A stretch of DNA of 64,000 nt, taken from the IMG/VR virus record IMGVR_UViG_3300025736_000014, positions 1 through 64,000 of that record; one strand, written 5' to 3'. This stretch comes from a virus. The position numbers and the translations under genes were made by a program. The notes below the pieces were generated by a model, which was given only the letters and a program-made list of their open reading frames with translations, was not told where the DNA came from and did not search any database. Within the stretch, counting starts at the first letter, position 1; every line of letters begins with the position of its first letter. Positions 1 to 7,817 of this stretch are shown in pieces.

Positions 1-91
1 ATGATTTGTAAACGTTTAAGGTTTCTGTTCCGCTAACGGTTTTAACTCCGTCTGCTCCGCTTCCGTAGATTGTTTGGGGTATCTGTGCCAT
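1..91 (-). CDS. Partial gene, 5' end only, unknown product
   Basis: Only the first 30 codons are inside the window; the frame runs open off the left edge. The protein begins MAQIPQTIYGSGADG and is rich in Gly, Thr and Val. The ATG follows an AGGAGG ribosome site that lies in the end of the upstream 104-residue gene, so the two are probably cotranscribed. Its place downstream of head genes makes a virion protein possible, but no family is recognised. Confidence 0.7.
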   Translation of the reverse strand, partial: MAQIPQTIYGSGADGVKTVSGTETLNVYKS

Positions 92-94
92 AAG

Positions 95-409
95 CTATCC
101 TCCTATATTCAAAAACAACCGAAGTTCATCATCTGTTTTTATATTTCCGAAATCCTCTTGAGTATATAAAACCGCATCCTTCCCACGAGCATCTTTTATA
201 AGTTTACTGCCTTTCCCGAACCTTAATTCTTTTCCTTGTAGTTTTCTAATTCTTACATATTGATTCAATATAATTTTATCTTTGTTCTCAGATAAATCGT
301 AGTAAGATACATCCTTATATTTTCCTTCATAAAACCTGATACCTGATTCAAGAATAAATCCATCATCATCTCTCTTAATAAACCAAAACTTATAGTCTAC
401 ATAGTTCAT
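95..409 (-). CDS. Hypothetical protein (104 aa)
   Basis: Small basic protein of unknown function, starting MNYVDYKFWFIKRDDDG, with no membrane segment or cysteine pair. The start is supported by GGAGAA seven bases upstream. An intrinsic terminator lies directly upstream of this ribosome site and a promoter lies upstream of that, so expression may be controlled by read-through. Confidence 0.75.
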   Translation of the reverse strand: MNYVDYKFWFIKRDDDGFILESGIRFYEGKYKDVSYYDLSENKDKIILNQYVRIRKLQGKELRFGKGSKLIKDARGKDAVLYTQEDFGNIKTDDELRLFLNIGG

Positions 410-418
410 AATTCTCCA

Positions 419-443
419 ATAAAAAAACAGCCCTTTCGGCTGT
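419..443 (-). terminator. Intrinsic terminator just upstream of a ribosome site
   Basis: On the minus strand the stem ACAGCC/GGGCTGT with loop GAAA is followed by seven T. It ends about 10 bases before the ATG of the 104-residue gene and may act as an attenuator for it. Confidence 0.8.
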
Positions 444-508
444 CTATTTAAAACTACTTAATGATCGGTTTACGGATAAACCTCGTCTTTGGATAGACCT
501 CTAGCTAA

Positions 509-538
509 ACCATACCATATTTATTTATTCTTAGTCAA
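509..538 (-). promoter_or_regulatory. Putative sigma70-type promoter
   Basis: Minus strand TTGACT, 18-base spacer, TATGGT. A second TATGGT overlaps at shorter spacing. Transcription from here would cross a GGTTTA/TAAACC hairpin and then the terminator at 419-443 before reaching the gene at 95-409. Confidence 0.5.
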
Positions 539-991
539 CTATGTTAGAACGATTTGTCCATCAGGATAGATATAAGCAATCTTCTGAATTGTCTTACCGC
601 CATACTTAAACTTCCATCCAGCAAAATATATAACCTTTTCACCCCAATCGCCCTTTAACTGTCTTCTCCCTACAATAGGGAAATAATTTAGATCAGATAA
701 GAAAGCCCATGATTTCTGAACATCTCTAAAATCCTGTTTCTCGCCTCTATTAGTCAGCGGAATACCATCTCCTGTGGCTGGATGAATAACCTGTCCATTA
801 ATATTAAAAGTTCCTGTTTGAAAGTTAATTCTAATAAAAGTTCCTTCATCAGTAATAAGTTCATACTTATGCCACTTTCGATGATTGAATGGTGCTAAGG
901 CATCACAGTGATCTTTAACTTGATTATAAACCTCATCATGGCTCTCTATTGAGCCACCACCTTCATAGGTAATCTTGAATTTTATATGCAT
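539..991 (-). CDS. Hypothetical protein (150 aa)
   Basis: Soluble protein of unknown function, rich in aromatic residues and Gly in its second half (for example FPIVGRR and YFAGWKFKYGG), suggesting a beta-rich fold. It sits four bases downstream of the next gene in the same direction, so it is probably in one transcript with it. No family recognised. Confidence 0.75.
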   Translation of the reverse strand: MHIKFKITYEGGGSIESHDEVYNQVKDHCDALAPFNHRKWHKYELITDEGTFIRINFQTGTFNINGQVIHPATGDGIPLTNRGEKQDFRDVQKSWAFLSDLNYFPIVGRRQLKGDWGEKVIYFAGWKFKYGGKTIQKIAYIYPDGQIVLT

Positions 992-995
992 ATGA

Positions 996-1262
996 TTATG
1001 TTATCCTATTAACAACTTCTATGTCAAAATTTCCACTAGGACAATTCTCAAGACCTCTTAAATTAAACTTATATTCCTCCCACCCATCTCCTTTGCTACT
1101 AACCTCAGTTGAAATTACTTCAGCTTTATATTCTCCCCCATTAATATTAATTATAACCTTCTCATGTGGCATTAAAGAACGATAAAATTTTCTTTTAGGA
1201 TATTCGTCTCCGAAGAGCAATCTCCCCATAACCTTTGTATATTTATCTTTTAGCTTTGCCAT
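996..1262 (-). CDS. Hypothetical protein (88 aa)
   Basis: Short protein, basic N-terminus (MAKLKDKYTKVMGRLLFGDEYPKRKF) and a C-terminal part with alternating hydrophobic residues. It starts two bases after the stop of the glycosyltransferase-methyltransferase gene, so it is likely translationally coupled. No known domain recognised. Confidence 0.75.
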   Translation of the reverse strand: MAKLKDKYTKVMGRLLFGDEYPKRKFYRSLMPHEKVIININGGEYKAEVISTEVSSKGDGWEEYKFNLRGLENCPSGNFDIEVVNRIT

Positions 1263-1264
1263 AT

Positions 1265-2896
1265 TTACTTCTTCTTATTCTTACTTCCCTTTGGACGACC
1301 ACGTTTATTTTTTCTTGGTCTCCCACGCTTTTTCTTTTTTGGAGACTTACCCTTCTTAAGAGTAACTTTCTTAGCTTTCTCTCCTACATGGAGTTTGGCT
1401 TCTTCTTGATCTTTTATAGGTAGAAGTAAGCTTATAGCTGAATCATGCTTCTTTTTCTTGGCGATAGCGATGACGTTGAAACCAGTCCCATCTTTCTTGA
1501 GAAAGTTTGGATCATCCCACATCCCATAGTTAGCCTCAGATGTATGAACTTCAATATCTTCAAAGCAACCTAATCTTTCAAGTAATCCCTTTACAATTTC
1601 TGGAGTAAACCCAGCTTTATGAACATCATCATGTGCTTCTACAACTGTTCCTCTCTGTCCTGAGTAAAAGACACTCATGGCTAGTTCTGCATGTTCTTGA
1701 CTTTGTGCCCCATCCAAAACTTGTTTAGATGCCCATATTAAATTTGGAACAATCAAAACAAATTTGCCACCAATCTTTAACACCCTAACCCACTCTCTTA
1801 ATATAGCGATAGTATCTCTATAGCTAAAGTGTTCTAGTAAGTGAGATGAATAAACCATGTCTGCGAAACAGTCTTCAAAAGGCAATGCTCTAGCGTCTGC
1901 AATCACATCTGGTTCAACATCTGGGTTGATGTCTAGTCTAATTCTTTTTCCTTCTGGCACCCAATACTGTGTATCTCCACAGCCGATGTCTAGTACTACG
2001 GCATCACCAGTCTTCATAGTACCTTCATATCTTGGTCTTGCCTGTGGCATATCAGGAGTAATCCCAAACACTCTACCAGTTCTTTTATCTTGATGTTGAC
2101 ATTGGATTGAACAATCAATCCATAGATCATATCCAGTATATTCTTTTATCTTCTTAAATAAGAATAAATCTTCTGTTGTGGCTGGGGCTGCTTTTTTATT
2201 CTTATAAAGCTTCGGATCAATCTTACCAGCTTTAGCTTCATTAAGTTTCTTTCCAACCTCTGCCAATTCCTCTGTTAACTTTTTAATCTTCTTCTTGTCT
2301 CTGTCTTTTCCGCGAACTATCTCAGCACCTAATTGATCTGTAATTCTCCACTTATTAATATCGTAGATTGTTCGTGGATCTTCAAATCCATAATTACAAC
2401 TAAACCAAGGTTTAGGCATCTTCTTAAATATTTCTGTATCTATAAATAAACAACCAGCACCAGCTCCATCTGCTTTAATTAGGTCTGTAGTTTTCCAGTC
2501 CCAGAAACTTCCCTCTAGCTCTCCCTTAAAGATCAATGGCACTGGAGGATTAGATTTAGACCAGTAGACACCAGAAATCACTTTGTATTTTGGATCGCTT
2601 TTCCATAGTTTAATCATCTTCAGAAGTGTATCTGTTGGAGGGATAGTATCATCGTCTACAAAAAGTGCCCACTGACAGTTGTTCTTCAAAGCTAATTCGG
2701 CCAATCTCTCTTTAGCTAGATCCACACGTTTATTTCTAATCTGTAGACGCATCGTTGTCACAGCAAGTCCAGCACCTAAACTACCCATAGCGTTAGCCCA
2801 ATCATGAGTTACGTTTGAGATAGTACCATCGGCTTTATCTAATATAGGGACACATACTGCCCCGAAGTATGATCTGAAAGTTCCTTCTAAGGACAT
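1265..2896 (-). CDS. Glycosyltransferase-methyltransferase fusion with AT-hook-like tail
   Basis: A 543-residue multidomain protein. Residues about 40-190 look like a GT-A glycosyltransferase with an acidic metal-binding DDDT at 81-84. Residues about 200-225 are a charged, probably helical linker. Residues about 295-475 are a class I SAM methyltransferase: motif I VLDIGCGDT at 301-309, a following LDINP acidic strand and a SSHLLEH segment. The last 30 residues are almost all Lys, Arg, Gly and Pro with two RGRP cores, like AT-hooks. The enzymatic domains fit the glycan genes; the tail suggests contact with DNA or another polyanion. Substrate unknown. Confidence 0.85.
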   Translation of the reverse strand: MSLEGTFRSYFGAVCVPILDKADGTISNVTHDWANAMGSLGAGLAVTTMRLQIRNKRVDLAKERLAELALKNNCQWALFVDDDTIPPTDTLLKMIKLWKSDPKYKVISGVYWSKSNPPVPLIFKGELEGSFWDWKTTDLIKADGAGAGCLFIDTEIFKKMPKPWFSCNYGFEDPRTIYDINKWRITDQLGAEIVRGKDRDKKKIKKLTEELAEVGKKLNEAKAGKIDPKLYKNKKAAPATTEDLFLFKKIKEYTGYDLWIDCSIQCQHQDKRTGRVFGITPDMPQARPRYEGTMKTGDAVVLDIGCGDTQYWVPEGKRIRLDINPDVEPDVIADARALPFEDCFADMVYSSHLLEHFSYRDTIAILREWVRVLKIGGKFVLIVPNLIWASKQVLDGAQSQEHAELAMSVFYSGQRGTVVEAHDDVHKAGFTPEIVKGLLERLGCFEDIEVHTSEANYGMWDDPNFLKKDGTGFNVIAIAKKKKHDSAISLLLPIKDQEEAKLHVGEKAKKVTLKKGKSPKKKKRGRPRKNKRGRPKGSKNKKK

Positions 2897-2897
2897 A

Positions 2898-3143
2898 TTA
2901 CTCCTTTGGTTTCTTGATTATTATTTTTTGTTTAAAAGCTGGAGATTTAATTTCTTCTTCAATCGGAGTCTCATACACTTCCATCCTCATTACCATATCT
3001 TCACAATTATTACACCAAATATTAAGTAAAAAGAAAGAAGGAATAAGTCTTTCATCAACAGTATCTTTGAATTCTCTAATCTGTAAAGATAAATTAATAC
3101 CCTTCTGGCATTCTGGACATCTAATTAATACATCACCCTTCAT
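2898..3143 (-). CDS. Small zinc-ribbon protein (81 aa)
   Basis: Two cysteine pairs, CPEC near residue 9 and CNNC near residue 44, form a likely zinc ribbon. The protein ends in a Lys-rich tail. It directly precedes the glycosyltransferase-methyltransferase gene, whose ATG is one base past its stop. Function unknown. Confidence 0.75.
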   Translation of the reverse strand: MKGDVLIRCPECQKGINLSLQIREFKDTVDERLIPSFFLLNIWCNNCEDMVMRMEVYETPIEEEIKSPAFKQKIIIKKPKE

Positions 3144-3188
3144 ATCTTTGAGTATACTATATTTCTGGTGTTTTCAATAGTGGAGATT

Positions 3189-3218
3189 TTGCTAAACATA
3201 TCTTTAATGAGATATAAT
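3189..3218 (+). promoter_or_regulatory. Promoter of the plus-strand sulfatase/glycosyltransferase island
   Basis: TTGCTA, 18-base spacer, TATAAT, then ATG 10 bases after the -10 box. The start point would lie within a few bases of the ATG, so the leader is very short, and there is no clear ribosome site. Confidence 0.55.
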
Positions 3219-3228
3219 ATAAACATAT

Positions 3229-4221
3229 ATGAAAATACCTAATAAAATTATATTATTAGTCGTAGACGATTTAAGACATGATGCCGCTCGAATCCTCTGG
3301 CCTTATTTTAACATAATTTTTACACAACACTATACTTCAAATAACTGGACGCTTCCAGTGATGGCTAGAATGCTCACAGGGATGCTAGACACTGGATTAA
3401 ACTACTATAAAAAGATGTTCTCTGAGGAAATATCTGAAGTATTGGCTAATGGTTTAAAGGTTCCAACTATAGGTAAATTCCTAAAGGATGATGGATGGAT
3501 TACTTACTCAAAAAACGAGGGAATATTTGTTGGTCCCGTCTTTGGATTCGGAAAATCTAGTGAATGGGATGTATGGGATTCAAGATATAAAGGTAACGGA
3601 ACAAATTTATATAAACCAATATTTACACATGATAAGAAAGAATTTAGATTTTACCATGATGGATACGTACATGACTATCTGGAAGATGGGAGTAAAACTT
3701 ATAGGGTTATGGATAATATAAAGTTTGGCAAAGCTCTTGCTAAAAAAGTTAAAGTTTACTATGCAAATACGCTGATCGAGATGGAGAAGTGGGAGAGAGA
3801 TTATTGGGCAAGAGCGGCAAATCTATGGAGTATCTTAGACTGGATACCAAAATCAGACGCTTTAGTCATTCTCACATCAGATCACGGAGAAACATTCCAT
3901 GAATATTATAACGATCACACTCATGCTGGCTCACACATGGTAGAGGAAGTCGCTAGAGTCCCCCTGCTAATCCACTGGCCTGAACATAAGCGTATGCGAG
4001 TAAGTATGCTTACTAGAGATATAGATGTAGCTCCAACCATATTGGATTTCGCTGGGATAAAACAAACTCAAACTGATGGGTTGAGTCTAATCCCTCTTAT
4101 TGAAGAAACCAAAAAATATAAAAGCATATTAACAGATCACTATGTTCATCGTAGCGGAGAATTGTGGAAATACTATTTCTCCCCCACTGAAAAGAAATTA
4201 TCCTTTGTAAAGAAACTGTGA
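3229..4221 (+). CDS. Sulfatase / alkaline-phosphatase superfamily enzyme
   Basis: A 330-residue protein with the superfamily metal motifs: VVDDLRHD at 11-18 and TSDHGE at 216-221. At the nucleophile position (around 36-51) it has NNWTLPVMARMLTG, so a Thr in place of the sulfatase Cys/Ser; this resembles phosphoglycerol or phosphoethanolamine transferases more than true sulfatases. No membrane segment is seen. It lies next to a glycosyltransferase, so removing or transferring a charged group on a glycan is a reasonable guess. It is on the opposite strand to its neighbours, which suggests a separate acquisition. Confidence 0.85.
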   Translation: MKIPNKIILLVVDDLRHDAARILWPYFNIIFTQHYTSNNWTLPVMARMLTGMLDTGLNYYKKMFSEEISEVLANGLKVPTIGKFLKDDGWITYSKNEGIFVGPVFGFGKSSEWDVWDSRYKGNGTNLYKPIFTHDKKEFRFYHDGYVHDYLEDGSKTYRVMDNIKFGKALAKKVKVYYANTLIEMEKWERDYWARAANLWSILDWIPKSDALVILTSDHGETFHEYYNDHTHAGSHMVEEVARVPLLIHWPEHKRMRVSMLTRDIDVAPTILDFAGIKQTQTDGLSLIPLIEETKKYKSILTDHYVHRSGELWKYYFSPTEKKLSFVKKL

Positions 4222-4222
4222 T

Positions 4223-4417
4223 ATGGCATACGCTCTAACAAACTTTCCAGATACATTGCCAAAGCCAAGAGATGTCTTTAAAGAAAAGATGAAATCAGCC
4301 AAAACGCCTACTGAAAAAGCAGTAGTATGGATAGATGAAGTCAGTAAGAAGAATAAAAATAGTCAAGACAGTTGGCCTCCAAATAGACTAGGAACAACTC
4401 TGTCAATACCTAAATAG
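4223..4417 (+). CDS. Hypothetical protein (64 aa)
   Basis: Small Lys/Pro-rich protein between the sulfatase-like gene (one base upstream) and a glycosyltransferase (two bases downstream). The tight spacing argues for translation as part of the same small operon. No known domain. Confidence 0.65.
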   Translation: MAYALTNFPDTLPKPRDVFKEKMKSAKTPTEKAVVWIDEVSKKNKNSQDSWPPNRLGTTLSIPK

Positions 4418-4419
4418 TT

Positions 4420-5184
4420 ATGATTAGTACAACAATAGTTTGTTTCAATCGACTTTCTTATACCAAGAAAACAATTAATTCCTATCTAAAAAATACTGTT
4501 GTCCCACATGAACTGATTATTGTAGACAATAACTCTACGGACGGAACTCAAAAATATCTCTTGAGCATGTTACATAAGCATAAAAAGATTGTTAGAGAGG
4601 TCATCTTCAATACTAAAAACGAATATCCAGGCAAAGCAACAAATCAGGGTTGGGAAAAAGCTGATAAAAAGTGTAGATATCTTCACAGGTCAGATAACGA
4701 TATGATTTATACGAAAGGTTGGGATAAAGAAGCACTACAAGCCTTTAAAGACTTCCCTCGCATGGGGCAACTTGGATTGACGAACGAGTTATATCAAGTA
4801 AAGCCTGAATTCCACAGTCAATATATTAAAAAAGTAACCAAGGGAAAAAGTACACTCTCCACAGCTATGAACAGATTGGGGAACGTTGGCGGTACATGCG
4901 TAATCAAAAGAGAAATCTGGGATAAAGGTATCAGATGGCAGGAAGATAAGTGGGATAGTTCTATCAACGAAGACTCGAAATTTTCATGGGATGTGATGAA
5001 AAGCGGGGAATATGATATCTATGAGTTAATCTCGGGTAAGGTTAAGCACATCGGTTTCGGTGATATCCAACAAAACTTTAACTATTATTTCAAATCTTAC
5101 TGGCAACGTGGATGGTTAAATCACTTCTATGAAAGATTGAAGCTCGAACAAGAGGGCAAGATAAAAGATCACAGCGTTACTTAG
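4420..5184 (+). CDS. Family 2-type glycosyltransferase (GT-A)
   Basis: A 254-residue protein. It opens with MISTTIVCFNRLSYTKKTI, then IIVDNNSTDGT at about 33-43, the nucleotide-binding region of GT2 enzymes, and has an acidic RSDNDM metal motif near residue 90. It ends overlapping the oppositely transcribed LAGLIDADG gene by 8 bases. Acceptor and sugar donor cannot be told from sequence. Confidence 0.9.
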   Translation: MISTTIVCFNRLSYTKKTINSYLKNTVVPHELIIVDNNSTDGTQKYLLSMLHKHKKIVREVIFNTKNEYPGKATNQGWEKADKKCRYLHRSDNDMIYTKGWDKEALQAFKDFPRMGQLGLTNELYQVKPEFHSQYIKKVTKGKSTLSTAMNRLGNVGGTCVIKREIWDKGIRWQEDKWDSSINEDSKFSWDVMKSGEYDIYELISGKVKHIGFGDIQQNFNYYFKSYWQRGWLNHFYERLKLEQEGKIKDHSVT

Positions 5185-5713
5185 GATACCACTCTTTAAT
5201 TAAGGGTACCCACTGTTTATAAGTAAGTTTATTTTTATATCTACGAGTCTGACGATCAGCGTTGATCTCTAAAGAAATCTTAACCATCTTTAAAACATCA
5301 GATGCTGTTCTTAATCTTTCACCCCTCGCAACGTTTCCCTTAACAATACCTCTAGTCGAATTCCAATAATCAATCGCCTTAATAAACAATTCAGCCTTCT
5401 TTTTCTTAACCTGTAGATATGGATATAGTCTCTTTGCAAGCTCTAGAGAGTCTTTGTAATTCGTTGTCTGATAAGTAGTTATTGGGTAGTAATCTTTCTG
5501 TTGTTTCTCGTAAACCTTTCCAAATCCAACTCTCTTAGCTATCTCGTCTAGATACCAACGACGATCAGCCCTTGATGTTATACAGACTTGTGACCATACC
5601 GATAAAGATGGAGTCTTACTATTATGTTGCTTTCTCAAGCTAATAGTAAAACAACCATCTCCGTCAATTAATCCTGATAACCAGATATAGAAATCTCGAT
5701 CACTTTTTAACAT
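5177..5713 (-). CDS. LAGLIDADG homing endonuclease
   Basis: A 178-residue free-standing endonuclease with one LAGLIDADG motif (LSGLIDGDGCF at 12-22), so it would act as a homodimer. It sits between the virion genes and the plus-strand island. Its own promoter places the start point at or next to the ATG, so the mRNA is probably leaderless. Expected role: cleavage of an allele lacking the element and spread by repair. Confidence 0.9.
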   Translation of the reverse strand: MLKSDRDFYIWLSGLIDGDGCFTISLRKQHNSKTPSLSVWSQVCITSRADRRWYLDEIAKRVGFGKVYEKQQKDYYPITTYQTTNYKDSLELAKRLYPYLQVKKKKAELFIKAIDYWNSTRGIVKGNVARGERLRTASDVLKMVKISLEINADRQTRRYKNKLTYKQWVPLIKEWYPK

Positions 5714-5720
5714 ATACTAG

Positions 5721-5749
5721 AGTATATAACGACTCTAGTATATTGTCAA
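5721..5749 (-). promoter_or_regulatory. Consensus promoter overlapped by a 10-bp inverted repeat
   Basis: Minus strand TTGACA, exactly 17 bases, TATACT; the ATG begins 7 bases after the -10 box. A perfect inverted repeat ATACTAGAGT/ACTCTAGTAT (5714-5723 and 5732-5741) covers spacer, -10 and start point. It may be an operator, or a hairpin that ends the upstream virion transcript. Confidence 0.75.
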
Positions 5750-5750
5750 T

Positions 5751-6269
5751 TTATGATTCATCATATATCCAAGTGAATCCACCATAAGGAGTGTCTCCAG
5801 CAGGAGCCGAAGCACCTGATGTCAACTGAACTCTCAAATATGAAGGTCCATAACCTGTTGCACTTCCTAGCGTAAGTGTAGCTAGGGCAATAGCAGCATT
5901 GGTAGCTGAACCAGTTGGAACACCAGTATCACTAGCACCACCAGCGGTAGCTGCTGTAGCAGATGCAGTTGATTGTGTATAACCAGCAGCACTTGTGCCA
6001 ACAGCGGCATAGTTTGTGTTTGTGAATGTAGTTGATTGGTAAAATCGAATATTACTAAAAGTATTTGTTGCGTTTGTAGAAAAATAAGGTCTAAAGTGTA
6101 GACCAAAAGAGTTCTGACCAGCAGGAATATTTGAACCAGCAGAATTATAGTTCTGTGTACCAGCGTTAGTAGCTTGCTTGAAGTTCCAAAGAGAACCTGT
6201 AGCACCTAGTAACGAAGCAGAACCAGTATCTGATCCATATTGCTGAGCAACACTAAAAGTAGCAGCCAT
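5751..6269 (-). CDS. Probable virion structural protein, Ala/Ser/Thr/Gly-rich
   Basis: A 172-residue protein with a strongly biased composition (Ala, Ser, Thr, Gly, Asn) and almost no Lys or Cys, with tracts such as STASATAATAGGASDTG. Composition and position downstream of portal and head morphogenesis genes suggest a decoration, fibre or minor capsid protein. Its Ser/Thr richness would suit glycosylation by the many glycosyltransferases nearby, but that is inference. No family recognised. Confidence 0.8.
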   Translation of the reverse strand: MAATFSVAQQYGSDTGSASLLGATGSLWNFKQATNAGTQNYNSAGSNIPAGQNSFGLHFRPYFSTNATNTFSNIRFYQSTTFTNTNYAAVGTSAAGYTQSTASATAATAGGASDTGVPTGSATNAAIALATLTLGSATGYGPSYLRVQLTSGASAPAGDTPYGGFTWIYDES

Positions 6270-6299
6270 GTATTATTCACCACCTTTCAAAATTACAAA

Positions 6300-6521
6300 T
6301 TAGCCTTTCTTGGCTTTTATATATTTCTTCTCACTAATTTTTTTAGCTTTTAAATAAGCTTGTTGATCTTCTGGAGTAGCATCCACCAAAGGTAGACCTG
6401 TTGAGTCAATACACTCAACCACCTTGTCTTTCTTTAAAATTTTCTTAGCCGTCTTGTCGTCAACAAAGACAACATCTCCAGCTTTATTACTTTTCATATT
6501 CACTAAATATCTTATCCACAT
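6300..6521 (-). CDS. Small virion-region protein (73 aa)
   Basis: Lys-rich protein whose N-terminal part (YLVNMKSNKAGDVVFVDDKTAKKIL) resembles short proteins often found between portal and capsid genes of tailed phages. It has an AGGAGG ribosome site directly after an intrinsic terminator, so it is either a new transcript or controlled by read-through. Confidence 0.7.
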   Translation of the reverse strand: MWIRYLVNMKSNKAGDVVFVDDKTAKKILKKDKVVECIDSTGLPLVDATPEDQQAYLKAKKISEKKYIKAKKG

Positions 6522-6542
6522 AGAACCTCCTTTTTAAACAAT

Positions 6543-6564
6543 AAAAAAACCGCCAATGCGGTTT
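6543..6564 (-). terminator. Intrinsic terminator before the 73-residue gene
   Basis: Minus strand AAACCGC/GCGGTTT with a 4-base loop and a run of seven T. It ends about 20 bases before the next ATG and lies downstream of the promoter at 6623-6652. Confidence 0.85.
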
Positions 6565-6622
6565 CTAATAGATTAGATTCCAAATAAGAGCCTGAATGCC
6601 CTTAAAGAAAACCCTTCATACT

Positions 6623-6652
6623 ATTCTAGACAAATAAATCTAATTATGTCAA
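6623..6652 (-). promoter_or_regulatory. Putative promoter inside the end of the upstream gene
   Basis: Minus strand TTGACA, 18 bases, TAGAAT. The -35 box overlaps the stop of the 119-residue gene. The leader then carries a small TCTAA/TTAGA hairpin followed by the terminator at 6543-6564. Confidence 0.6.
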
Positions 6653-7008
6653 GTGCGGATAAAGCCAAGGATAGTAGTACCAGATAGAGTAGTAACTATT
6701 ACTTGAGAATTAACGAAGAATTTTCTTACTTCACCTGGATCAAGTTTATATCCACCCATCCCTGTTGTTGATAGATAGCATGGAAATTTACCCTGATTCT
6801 TAATAGTAGCTTGACCCTGTGTATATCCATCAAAAAGTTTGACTTTTCCCTTGATAGGAATTTCTCCAATTAATAGTTCTAAGCACTCGTCACGCAAAAA
6901 CTCAGGCATGAAATCTTTTAATCCACGAAGAAAATCAAAGTAAAGTTTCTTTAATTGCTTTCTGTCGTCAGCGTTTGGAATTTCTGGATTATCTACTCCC
7001 CTGCCCAT
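6649..7008 (-). CDS. Hypothetical protein in the head gene block (119 aa)
   Basis: Probably a virion or assembly protein because it follows the portal and Mu F-like genes with a 16-base overlap. The second half is beta-rich (KGKVKLFDGYTQGQATI, then a GG-rich stretch and a hydrophobic end). No family recognised; a head-completion or decoration role is only positional inference. Confidence 0.75.
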   Translation of the reverse strand: MGRGVDNPEIPNADDRKQLKKLYFDFLRGLKDFMPEFLRDECLELLIGEIPIKGKVKLFDGYTQGQATIKNQGKFPCYLSTTGMGGYKLDPGEVRKFFVNSQVIVTTLSGTTILGFIRT

Positions 7009-7817
7009 AAAATCTTTACCTCTTTACTAAATTTTGGCATTGTCATACAACGACAACGAACATGTTGTGGCGATGATAAAACCCCTCCTGGGAATTCATC
7101 ACCAACTTTTACATCACCAGCTTCTTCATTGGTCATACATTCAACACAAACCATCTCATCCCTACTCGTTATCCAACTATGAAGTTTGATCTTGTTACGC
7201 TTAAATACTTCAACTTCCATCTCTCCCATAATTAAAGCAGCCTCTTGTTCGGCAACTACCTCAGCTCTCTCTTTAGCAGATGAAGTGGCGTTTCTTCTAA
7301 GCATAGAGGCAATCTCATATTCAGATAAACCTTTATTAACGCCCTCTTCTATTGTTCTAGCAATCCAATCTTGTGTTGTTCCATCAACGAATTTAACTAA
7401 CTCTGATGGTCTTTTTTTGATAGAAGCAAGTAGAGCTTTATTCTCAAGTTTGAACTTAAGATCAGACTTAAGCTTATTAACACCAGACTGACCACCTTTA
7501 TTCCCAGCCCATTCAATATACGAAGCTATCTCAACTTCAGTAATAAAATTAGTCAAAGGAATCCATATCAATATAATGTTCTTAAGTAAATCTTTATTAT
7601 TAAGTTCTTTAACTGCTTTATTCACTCCAATAACCTGAGCAACTTTATTCTTTTTAGAAAAAAACAAAATCTGCTTAAGGATAGCCTTCTCAATCTTCTT
7701 TCTAAAATCGTGGTGTTTCTTGTTATCTAAGGTGTCATGTAGGGCAATATTAAATCTAGCTTTATAAAAGAAAGCCTCAACTGCTCTTTTGACCCTTTTT
7801 AACTGTTGTTTTTTCAT
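6993..7817 (-). CDS. Phage head morphogenesis protein (Mu F / SPP1 gp7-like)
   Basis: A 274-residue minor head protein. The N-terminal two thirds are helical and Lys-rich. The C-terminal end has the family signature: HSWITSRDEMVCVECMTNEE, then GDEFPGG and HVRCRC, a set of Cys/His positions typical of these domains. It overlaps the portal gene by 41 bases, the usual order portal then Mu F. It is expected inside the procapsid, bound to the portal. Confidence 0.9.
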   Translation of the reverse strand: MKKQQLKRVKRAVEAFFYKARFNIALHDTLDNKKHHDFRKKIEKAILKQILFFSKKNKVAQVIGVNKAVKELNNKDLLKNIILIWIPLTNFITEVEIASYIEWAGNKGGQSGVNKLKSDLKFKLENKALLASIKKRPSELVKFVDGTTQDWIARTIEEGVNKGLSEYEIASMLRRNATSSAKERAEVVAEQEAALIMGEMEVEVFKRNKIKLHSWITSRDEMVCVECMTNEEAGDVKVGDEFPGGVLSSPQHVRCRCMTMPKFSKEVKILWAGE

